Source: Neoscytalidium dimidiatum (taxonomy: Eukaryota; Ascomycota; Dothideomycetes; Botryosphaeriales; Botryosphaeriaceae). Taken from it: a DNA stretch of 64,000 nucleotides. The stretch covers positions 1,116,001 to 1,180,000 of the forward strand of contig CM074705.1 of the NCBI GenBank assembly GCA_037367355.1, written 5' to 3'. Made by a program: the position numbers and the translations under genes. This document shows positions 35,594 to 44,711 of this stretch, piece after piece. The stretch's first letter is position 1; every line of letters starts with the position of its first letter. Below the pieces are notes generated by a model. That model worked only from the letters and a program-made list of their open reading frames with translations, was not told where the DNA came from and ran no database searches.

Positions 35594-35677
35594 ATGGGCA
35601 GTCGCAGGAATCGCCCTACGCCCATCAGCAACAGTCGTCCAGTTACGGTTACGCGACCGATTCATACGCCAACATGA
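35594..35677 (+). promoter_or_regulatory. candidate StuA upstream ORF 2, stop overlapping the StuA start
   Basis: A 27-codon frame beginning MGSRRNRPTP ends in TGA at 35675-35677, which overlaps the StuA ATG at 35674 as ATGA. Such overlap is typical of coupled termination and re-initiation. It lies in a different frame from StuA. Confidence 0.45.
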
Positions 35678-37760
35678 ATCAAATGCAGTCCTACGCTGAT
35701 GTCCAGCAGCATCACATGCCCAATACTGGACATGCGACATCGTCTGGGCCTCCTTCTACCATCGGACACTACGCATACAATCAGCAGCCCCCATATTTGC
35801 AACCAGGTCCTACGAATTCGATTGTGCAACCATCCTACTATCAGAATTCGTACGGCAATGGAATGCCTCCGACCCCATCGACTGCGACCATGAACAGCTC
35901 GCTTGTGCCGGCATCATTACCCTTACCGGGTGAGTGCTATTTTACGATTCCCAGCTTTTTAGCGTCTGAAACTAACGTGGAACAGCGATGTCAGCCGGTG
36001 GCCCTGGCTCGTCCGTGCCTGGTCAGCAAGGATACCCACCTACACACCAATTCGATACCACGGGGCAGGTCGCGCCTCCGGGAATGAAGCCGCGGGTCAC
36101 TGCGACTCTTTGGGAAGATGAAGGCAGCCTTTGTTTCCAGGTCGAGGCGAAGGGAGTATGCGTGGCTCGTCGCGAAGGTACGTTTGCGATTTGTATGTCT
36201 GAAACAAGCATGCTGACGAAATCAAGATAATCACTTCATCAACGGCACCAAGCTTCTGAATGTCGCTGGTATGACAAGAGGCCGGCGCGATGGCATTCTC
36301 AAGAGCGAAAAGACGAGGCACGTGGTCAAGATTGGACCAATGCACCTGAAGGGCGTTTGGTGAGTTCTAAATGCACTTTTGTGAATTTGCATCTAATACC
36401 GTGTAGGATTCCTTTCGAACGTGCGCTTGATTTTGCGAACAAAGAGAAAATCACCGAGCAGTTGTACCCCCTTTTTGTTCACGACATCGGGGCTCTGCTC
36501 TACCATCCCACCAACCAGAGGGGCTCTGTTGGGACCGGAAACGCAATGGCTGCGCTTGACCGCCGTCGGCCAGAGGGACAGCAACGCTACATCGGAGCGC
36601 CAGCAGCATCCCAGGCACCCTCGTTGCATCACCACCATTCTCTGAGCAACCCTTCAATCCCTACGCAGCTCCAGCAGTCGCCGCACTCAATCGCCCCCCA
36701 CCCATCATCGGGACGCCCGTCCATCGATAGGGCCCATACGTTCCCAACCCCTCCAACGAGTGCCTCTAGCATCATTGGTATGGGCAACTCTAGCAATTCC
36801 TACGAATGGGGCAATCCTGGAGTGTCAAACATGCAAGGCAACCAGCCCTTGTCGATAGATACGGGACTGAGCAACGCTGCTCGTTCTGTTCCAACCACGC
36901 CAGCAACCACTCCTCCTGGCACGATGCAAAACATGCAACAGTATTCAACTTCACAGGGCTATGACAGTTCGCGACAAATGTACAGTGCCCCACCAAATCA
37001 ACAGGGACAATATAGCGCCCAGACTATGCCTCGCTACCCCCAACCAGTACAATCAGCTCCTTTCCCAAAGAGTGAGATGGCTCCCCCAGTACGTGCCGCT
37101 GGTGACCCAGTGCAGCAGGCAGACGTAAAGCCAACTGAGGGTCTCTTGAACCAACCACCGGAACAGGTCGGCCAGGTGACCGGCGACGAAGAAGCTGATC
37201 ATGATCACGACAACGAGTATACTCACACTAGCGCTCCGTATAACAACCGTGCATCCTATGGCTATACAGCATCTGCGGCCCCCGGGGCAATGCGTGGAGA
37301 GCACGTCTCTCAAGATATGACTGGATCCCCTCATCAGAACGGCTCTGGCAGGGCGACACCGCGCACGACAAACACTGGTCAAACGCAATGGACCAGCGGT
37401 TACGCCACTCCTGGTCAGACGAAGCTACCGTCCAGCAATCTGTACAGCGTCATGAGTGATACCAGGAGCACCGCCAATGGCAACACCGGGCCAGATGGCT
37501 ATCCAGCCCCAAGTGCTATGCCGACAGGCTATCCGCCCCAGTACAGCCCGGCCAATGGTCTGCAGGGCAAGCGTATCCGCGAACTAGATGACGATGAGAC
37601 CGACTATGGTCGCCCTGCAAGTCGCGATGCTAACGGCAATGACGTTGAGAGCTTGAAGAGAAGGAAGACTCTGACCGAGAGCACTATGGGTGGCGCTGTT
37701 GGTGCGGTCCCCGGGGGCCTTCAACGGGCCAAGACCACGCTCACCCAGCACCGACGGTAA
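35674..37760 (+). CDS. stuA: APSES transcription factor StuA (cell pattern formation regulator)
   Basis: Four exons, 35674-35929, 35986-36177, 36227-36359 and 36407-37760, give 644 residues; introns are 56, 49 and 47 bp. The start [15 protein letters not shown] resembles StuA N-termini. The APSES DNA-binding domain spans about residues 110-220 and crosses three introns: [60 protein letters not shown] and [20 protein letters not shown]. The remaining 420 residues are Pro/Ser/Gln/Asn-rich, with a basic nuclear-localisation candidate [11 protein letters not shown] near the end. StuA binds (A/T)CGCG(T/A)N(A/C) sites and controls conidiophore and other developmental patterning, effectors and secondary metabolism in many ascomycetes. 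The frame is open 240 codons upstream of this ATG without another ATG, so a longer N-terminus is possible. Confidence 0.95.
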
Positions 37761-38044
37761 TCTTCAGTCGCGACCAGTCGATCATGTTTTGCGTGGCAGA
37801 TTTCGTCACTAGATCCAATAGACGGCTCTACGACCAGGCGCACTGGGGATGAACACTAATCAGTGGCGACCCAACGGTTTTCTGTGGAGGCTGTCCGGGG
37901 TAATTGTCACAGCTCCGGCTCCCCGCACTGCGTCGTTGGGAGGCACTCCCGACCTTTCCGGACCTCTATGCCAGGTCTCTCATGTGGTTCGCGAACACCT
38001 CATGAACACTGCCAGCAAGTTCCTTTCACTATCTTCTTTTTCTG

Positions 38045-38062
38045 TTTTTTTTTTTTTTTTTT
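38045..38062. repeat. poly-T tract (18 bp)
   Basis: Uninterrupted T run about 290 bp downstream of the StuA stop codon, possibly within its 3' UTR. Confidence 0.95.
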
Positions 38063-39448
38063 GCTACTGGGTTTTTGCATTGACGACGGTAATGACTCTC
38101 CTCTTCATTCAATTCTTGGCAGCCTTTATGAGCCATGGCTGTCGTTTGCTGGCATGGGCATACCTTCCGTGTTTGGTGTCCATGTCGACAGACTTTTGTA
38201 CTCTTCCTTACGCGAACCCATGGCATTGCTCATTTCACAACGGATCAAACTGGAAAATCCAGCAGCTCCTCCTCAGAGGATGCTGCATGATCGGAAAGAG
38301 ATTAAAAAAAAAACCCTTACCAAAGGATCCGGTTAATACGAAGCACAAAATTTCTTCTCTCGGCGTCTGCAACGGCATTTTGGATAGAGAAAGATAGGCA
38401 TTTCGGGAGTGGAGAACAATATTCTTAACTTCTAGTGATTGAAGTTGAGGATGAAATTGTCTTTGGCCTGAGTACCAGTCTTCTCTACCTGCCGTTCGGA
38501 ATCTTGCACACGGTCGAGGCAGCCTTGGGGATCATCTTCATTTCAATTCGTGCTTTCTTGTGCGGGATTCACCGACAGATGATGAAGTGGACGAGTTGAG
38601 AGAAAGCATAACGGGAACAAGAGCAGAGCGAGCGCCTATCTTGCTTATATCTTGAGTTTCCAGTCAGATTTTTTTGTCGATGACGGACGACATGGGAAAC
38701 GAACGACGAACGAAAGGACATGCCACATGACGATCAAAAGCAATCATTTGCGCGTCTGGTTTCCTCTCTTTGATGTTCAGTCGGCTCATTGAGTGATTTT
38801 TGGGAATTGCGAGGGGTTGTCTGCGGCTTTGAGGCCTGGATCAAAAGGATTAGCGAGCAAAGGAGGACTTGGGGACATTCAGGCTTACTATCAACCTTCT
38901 CTGCACCTCTCTCCTTATCATCTTCTGTTCTGCTCATTGAGCAACCAACCATTTTTTTTTTTCGGAGGCCACTTTTGGGGGTTTGGTTCACGGTTTGGGA
39001 GACTTTGACTTTTATTTCCTAGGCTACCTCTTTTTCTTTTTCTCACGGTTTTAGTGAATTTACGATAATGAGGAAATCCAAAAAGCTTCTTCAGAAACCT
39101 CATGTAGGACGCACGCAGGGTCATTGCCTGTCCTGGTTTAATTTCTGATTTCCCCTTTGGCGTGACGAATATGCATGCAAAGTGGTTCGGGACATGCTTC
39201 TTAGCTTTCTTCGTGCAGAATGAGATGGCGTATGAGGACGTCTTCGAGTACGTACTGCACAAATGCTTTTTTCCCCCCAATTCCCGAGATGGTGCCTGCG
39301 GCAAGCGACGGGCATGAGGCAGGCGGGCATCCCGCGCCCCCCGGTCTGCCGTGTGCGCAGCTTGCATTGCATTTCCGCAGGACATGTGCGTGGCTCGGGG
39401 GGATGGGAGGGGGAATGGGAAGGGGCGGCGGCAGCGGACTTGCGGGGG

Positions 39449-39563
39449 GCAGGGAGGCAGGGAGGCAGGGCAGGCAGGCAGGCAGGCAGCGTATGCAGCG
39501 TGTGCAGCGTGTGCAGCAGCAGCAGCAGCAGCAGCGGTGGCGGCGGCGGCGGCGGCGGCGGCT
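39449..39563. repeat. composite tandem repeat: GGCA, GCAGCGTGT, GCA and GGC units
   Basis: Four adjoining simple repeats in order: GGCA/GGGAGGCA units, two GCAGCGTGT units, (GCA)n at about 39513-39534 and (GGC)n at about 39535-39563. Confidence 0.92.
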
Positions 39564-39830
39564 GCATCGCGCCGCACCGACAACCGCGCGTGCTTGCAGT
39601 AGGTTGGGTGAGAGGTTCTTGCTGGCAGGCAGCGCGGGAGAAGAAAAGGAAGAGGCTAACGCCGATCGTCTTAACCAGAACTACTAAGCCCGAGCCTTCA
39701 ACGCGCGGCCGTTTCGACCGAAGCGTTAGGGCGAGCCGAAAGATCAGCACACTTGCCAATCGATGCATTGAGGCGGGTGGAGGGGGGAGGCTGGGGAGGA
39801 AGGAGTAGGAGGTAGTGGTGAATGCTCGGT

Positions 39831-39832
<2 letters not shown>

Positions 39833-39864
<32 letters not shown>
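39833..39864. repeat. (GA)n microsatellite
   Basis: About sixteen uninterrupted GA dinucleotides. Confidence 0.95.
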
Positions 39865-39865
<1 letters not shown>

Positions 39866-40537
39866 AACGGTAGCCATGTCATGGATTTCCTCTTCAAGCG
39901 ACGTGCGTTAGTTGGTATATGTACGGCGCTGTCCGCTTGGTAGGCCATTGGCGTGGTTCGGTACTCGTTGCCCCACGCCTGTCTTTCCCTAAGAGAGTGT
40001 GATCTTGCGTCCGCGCTTTCTTTGCCATGTGCTTGCTGTCAGCGCGTGTGCGTAGGCACGTTGGGGATGACGTCTGACGTATGTATGTCATCGTTAGTGT
40101 TGGGAGAGGAGGCGGCTCGTGCTGATGGGCTTAACCATGGGTCTGTTGACATGTGAAGAAGTCTGGTTCGGATGCGGTGGCCTCCCAACCGTACTTTGGT
40201 GTGGGGCTATTGCACGCGTGAGACCGGTACTTGAGCCGTTGGGTCTTTTCTTTCCTGAGGAATTGGTCTTGTCTGATTCGTGTGAAATATTCGCAAGGAG
40301 GTGATATCTGCCAGTCAACCAAGAATCCTTCGCCCCCAAGAACCGCATCTTAAACCTGTCGCCTTGCGGCCAATACCGTCTTTTGCCTTTTTCCAATACT
40401 ACCATTCCATGGAATTGATAATGAAAATGGGGAGAAACTCCGACTTCAAAAATGATGTAACCCGTTCCGGATTGCGCCAATTCCGATGCCCGACGCAGCG
40501 CCCAAGAGTATGTTGATATTGACTTCGCCACAAATTT

Positions 40538-41740
40538 TCAGTCCCCACTCTGAGCTCTTGCTCTCGAATGGAATCCGCCAGCGCCCCATTCACCTCTCCC
40601 CATCGTTGGCGTGCCACCGCCAGCCGATCCTTTCGGAGTCATTGGCCTTCGGGTCTCGACTGGACTCCAATCGCCGGTCCTGAGCGGCGGAGGCGGTGCC
40701 ATGCCCGCCATGCCCCTATCCAGAGAGCTGCGCGGCACACCAGCAGGACCTCTGTCAAACGACGTCCTGAGCGGCGGCATGGCTCCAGGACCTCTATCCA
40801 GCGAAGACCGTGGGCCAGCAGGGTCCGCTGGGCCCGACGGGAGCGGTAAGTCCGAGTCTTGTTGGGGGACAAGCCTGACGCCGCCAGGTAGGTTCTTATT
40901 GCTGCGCAGAGCCTCTCGACGGGCGGCTTGCTGCGCTGTCTGCGAATCCTTGTACTGGCGCGCCTCCACATTGGCTTGTTGCTGTTGTTGACCGGAGCGT
41001 GCGCGCTCCTGCTCGGCGATGAGATCCTCAAAGTAGAGTTTGGCGGCTTGCGTGCGCGAATACGCGAGGGGACTCCAGGCGTATGCGTTCAGCGCGTGCG
41101 GGTTGGCGCCGGCTTGGAGGAGGAGGCGCAGACACTTGAGCTCCCCAGCGGCGGATGCGTGGTGGAGCGCAGTGTTGCCGTCGTTGTCGTGAGCGAGAGG
41201 GGAACACGGATAGGGTGCATTGAGGAGGTGTGGGAGGAGTCCGGAGGTGCCATTTTGGGAGGCATGCATGAGCTGTGAAGATTGGATGTTAATGAGGCTC
41301 TGCTTGATCCGGTTGGGGTGTTTCATGGGCAGCGGGGTAGGGAGAACGTACAGCATCCATGCCGTTGATGTTGATGTAGGGCACACACTGGGGGAAGCGC
41401 GCAATGAGCAGGATGCCAACATCGACCTGCCCGCAGGCCGCGGCCAGCATCAGTGGGGTGTCATGGTCGGTGTTGCGCGAGATGCCGTCATCCTCGTGGC
41501 CGGCATCGATAAGGAAGGCCTGTTTGCGCCAGATCAACTTCAGCACCTTGTCGTGGGTAGCGCATTCCATACAGCAATGTCGGTGAAACCTTCGCGGGCG
41601 GCCAGATGCAACGAAGTATTGCTTTTGTCCTTGAAGTCCGGGTTCCGCAAGACGTGCGGATTGTTGCGGACGATGCGGCGCACGAGCACCAGGTCGTTGA
41701 GGCGTATGGCGCGGCGGAGGCGGATCTCGACGTTGATCAT
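40538..41740 (-). CDS. ankyrin-repeat protein
   Basis: Three exons on the minus strand, 41740-41573, 41519-41352 and 41272-40538, give 356 residues; introns are 53 and 79 bp. The start MINVEIRLRRAIRLNDLVLV is characteristic of a conserved fungal ankyrin family. About four to five ankyrin repeats fill residues 1-190: KSNTSLHLAAREGFTDIA, TPLMLAAACGQVDVGILLI, LMHASQNGTSGLLPHLLNAP and NTALHHASAAGELKCLRLLL. A charged helix follows (FEDLIAEQERARSGQQQQQ), then a Pro/Arg/Ser-rich tail with imperfect repeats of (S/T)S(L/F)DRG. No enzymatic domain is present, so it is probably a protein-binding adaptor; partners are unknown. It is divergent from UTP18 across 328 bp. Confidence 0.88.
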
Positions 41741-42068
41741 GGTGCAAGCGCGAACAGAACCGCTACATGGCGCAAGGAGAGGAGGACCGCATGTGTTGTC
41801 GTCGGTGCTGTGATGGTAGGTAGAGCTCAGGAGGAGCGATTCAGCCCCGTCGCATGAGGGATCCGGGGAAGCTTAATATTACCGGCAGCGCGTAGGACAG
41901 CGCGCATCATCGTCAGTCCGCGCGTCAGGCCGCGCTCTTGGCGCCAAATACATAAATGTCGGCGTTTCGAAACGCCGGCGAAGCTGCATTTTTTGGACGC
42001 CGCCGCTTCTTTGGCATTTTCGCGGCACCTCGACAATCCCCGCAAGTCCTCCGCTCTCCTTCCTCCCA
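41741..42068. promoter_or_regulatory. shared promoter region, ankyrin gene / UTP18
   Basis: This 328-bp gap separates two divergent start codons and is probably a bidirectional promoter. No specific motif is claimed. Confidence 0.5.
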
Positions 42069-44011
42069 ATGGCGCCAGTCGCGGTCCTAGAACGCTCCGA
42101 GGAGCAGGAACCTTTCAAGCTCCCCGACGATTTCGCGCGGTACGGCTCAGGCGACTTGGATTCGGCCTCCGACGACGATGTCGACATGCAAAAAGATGCG
42201 ACAGAGGAGGAGCTTGAGAGATTGGTATTTGGCGACAGTGCTGGCTTCAGACAAGGCATCAAGAATTTTGGGCGTGGAGGGGAACTCGTAGTTACAGAGA
42301 GAGAGCAGGAAGAGGAAGATAGCGATCTGGATAACGTTGCGGATGCGGATGTAAGTTTGCTTCCAGCGTACAAGTTACGATTGCCGGCTCGCTCACTGGA
42401 CCGCAGCTTTTCTTTGTAGATGCCGGACCTGACAACGTCGCTGGAAAAGCTCTCGTTCCTGCTCCTGGTGCTGAGGATTCAGACGAAGATTTTGCCGAAG
42501 CCGCACGAGATGCGCCAGCCTGGGAAGACACCGACGACGAGCGCATGGTGGTATCGCTAGCCGCGGTACCCAGGCTACGGAAATTACGAAAAACGGAGAA
42601 CGAAGACTTGATCAACGGGAAGGAGTACGCGCGCAGATTGCGGAGGCAGTTCGAAAGATTGTACCCAACACCCGAGTGGGCGACTCCCGCGACTCGGCGG
42701 CCTTCCAAGAAAAGAAGAAAGACCTCGGAGACCGGAGCTTCGTCTGCAGATGAAGATGCTTCCTCTGACGAGGAAATGGGCATTGGTGACGAGGACATTT
42801 CGGTTCAGCCTCTGGCGAAGCTTCTAAAGGACGCAGACAGCCTGACCCGCAGCGCCGAGAAGGGTGCAGGGAAGAAGCGGAAACTCAAGCCCGAAGTGCT
42901 GGATATCCAGCGCACGAAAGACATCAGTGGCGTGCAGCCGTCCGCAATTACCTCCCTTTCCTTCCATCCAACCCTTCCACTTCTCCTCTCCTCTGGTCCC
43001 AGCTCAACCGTCTATCTCCACCACGTTCAGCCTGTTCCTCCGAACCCCCACCCCCTTCTCACCTCTCTCCACATCAGGCGCACCCCACTTACAACAACTG
43101 CATTTCATCCGTCGCCCAACGATTCCCGGATCTTTCTCGGTGCGCGCCGTCGCTATTTTCATGTCTGGAATCTGACAAACGGCACCATTGAAAAGGTCAC
43201 TCGAGTATATGGCCACCAGCAAGAGCAGCGCAGCATGGAGCGCTTCGCCCTCTCCCCCAACGGAAAGTACATGGCGCTCCTGGGATCCGCACGCAAGGGC
43301 GGCGGCTATGTCAACATCCTGGACGCGCAAACGCTTCAATGGCAATCACAAGCGCGCATCGAATCCCGCGGCGGCATCGCCGACTTTGCTTGGTGGGCGG
43401 ACGGCAATGGACTCACCATCGCGGGCAAGAACGGCGAGATCAGCGAATGGGACGTCGTCGCGCAGCGGCTGCGCGCGCGCTGGGTCGACGAGGGCGCCGT
43501 CGGCACCTCCGTGCTCGCGCTGGGCGGCCGCAGCGGCCGCGACGACTTCTTCGGCGGCGACCGCTGGGTCGCGGTCGGCAGCTCCAGCGGCATCGTCAAT
43601 GTCTACGACCGCCGTGCCTGGCTGCCCGCCAACAGCAGCAAGCTCTCGTCCAACGGCGACGACGACTCCAACGGCGGCGTCCCCGCAAACCCCACTCCGA
43701 CCAGGGTCCTCGACCAGCTCACCACGCCCATCTCGCACCTGCGATTCTCGCCTGACGGCCAGCTGCTGGCCATGGCCTCACGCTGGAAGAAGGACGCCTT
43801 GCGCCTGGTCCACCTGCCCAGCTGCACCGTCTACCGCAACTGGCCGACCAACGCGACCCCGCTCGGACGCATCACCGCGGTCGCGTGGGGGAACGCCGGC
43901 GCGGTGAGCGCGGCTGTGGAGGAGAAGGAAGGGAGGACTGTGGATGCCGAGCTGCTACTGGCCGTCGCGAATGAGCAGGGGAAGATACGGTTGTGGGAGG
44001 TCAGGGGTTGA
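42069..44011 (+). CDS. utp18: U3 snoRNP / small-subunit processome WD40 protein Utp18
   Basis: Two exons, 42069-42350 and 42407-44011, with a 56-bp intron, give 628 residues. The acidic N-terminal region holds conserved segments TEEELERLVFGDSAGFRQGI, the segment just after the intron (LFFVDAG) and AWEDTDDERMVVSLAAVPRL, then LINGKEYARRLRRQFERLYP. A Lys/Arg-rich stretch (RRPSKKRRKT) is a nuclear or nucleolar signal candidate. From about residue 273 to the end there is a WD40 propeller (ITSLSFHPTLPLLLSSG, SRIFLGARRRYFHVWNL, GYVNILDAQTLQWQ, GIVNVYDRRAW, KIRLWEVRG). Utp18 is a UTP-B component needed for 18S rRNA maturation and in yeast recruits the Mtr4 helicase. A Ser/Asn/Asp-rich insert sits near residue 520. 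Confidence 0.95.
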
Positions 44012-44711
44012 TGTGGAGGGGGGTGAGAAAGAAAACGTTTTCTAGTAGGATGGGTATCTGGCGCTCTTCAGATTCAGGAGCTACGGTTACGGTTTAGATG
44101 TATGCCTAGGGAATCCGAGAGGTTAAAAAAAAAAAAAAAAAACTTTCTTCAGGGTCGTTGTTATGTAATGAGAGAACTCGCGTCGCGCATGGCAGCGTCC
44201 ATTTGACTCAAGTTCAATGTCAACCCAGACTTTTGTATTTCAACACTCGTGGTACCACGGTAAACAAAGAGCAAATCTATGCGATTAGGACTTAGAAACA
44301 CCTTTCTGGTACAGAACACTCCGTCCTTCACAGTCACGAGTGCACGCCCATGGAGTAAAGTATCTATATTGAATGCAACGCTCTTCAACTCCCCCGTCTA
44401 ACATTAAAAATTGGGAAGGAGGACGAAGCAAAAGACTATCAGATAGCACCGTCCAGTCTATGCATGGTTCCACTTTCTCTATCCAGAATCCTCCCACCAT
44501 TTATTGTTGCTCCCGTGTTCAGTAGTCGCCCTGATGATTCCTCCGATCCTTGCATTTTTTTTTTTCATAAGCAAAATGCATTTCGTCGCCATTGTAATGA
44601 TCCCACTACTCCCTGAGAAATGCTTCGTGATCGCATATAGTCTAGATAGGCTCTCTTCTTTTTCCTTCGACTGGTTCGGCTCACTCGTCCCCGTTTCAAG
44701 GCTACCTGAGC
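44012..44711. other. convergent 3' intergenic region UTP18 / TPS2
   Basis: This 700-bp gap holds both 3' UTRs and includes an A18 run at 44125-44142. No gene was recognised. Confidence 0.5.

Larger units (their letters stand above)
33861..35673 (+). promoter_or_regulatory. probable long 5' leader of StuA, strongly depleted of ATG
   Basis: Scanning the plus strand from 33864 to the StuA ATG at 35674 shows only two ATG triplets, at 34668 and 35594, whereas CAT (ATG on the other strand) occurs roughly twenty times. This strand-specific lack of ATG is what selection on a long scanned 5' leader would produce. The aspergillus stuA mRNA is known to have a very long leader with small upstream ORFs, which agrees. 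A TTCG tetranucleotide repeat lies at 34210-34229. The frame of StuA is open from about 34948 onward, so part of this region may instead be coding (see findings). Confidence 0.55.
37761..40537. other. long convergent intergenic region with simple repeats
   Basis: This 2.8-kb gap lies between the convergent StuA and ankyrin genes. It contains a T18 tract (38045-38062), further T-runs, and a composite repeat cluster at 39449-39563. ORFs of up to 275 codons on the minus strand (39121-39948) consist largely of repeat-derived Ser-Leu, poly-Pro and poly-Ala runs and are rejected as genes. Confidence 0.5.

Noticed and set aside
39121..39948. 275-codon minus-strand ORF
   Set aside because: Its sequence is mostly translated simple repeats (Ser-Leu from GA, poly-Pro and poly-Leu from GGC/GCA tracts).
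42864..43907. Long alternative frames within UTP18 (103-239 codons)
   Set aside because: They are shadows of the WD40 coding frame; only the 42545-44011 frame carries the WD repeats and joins exon 1 in phase.
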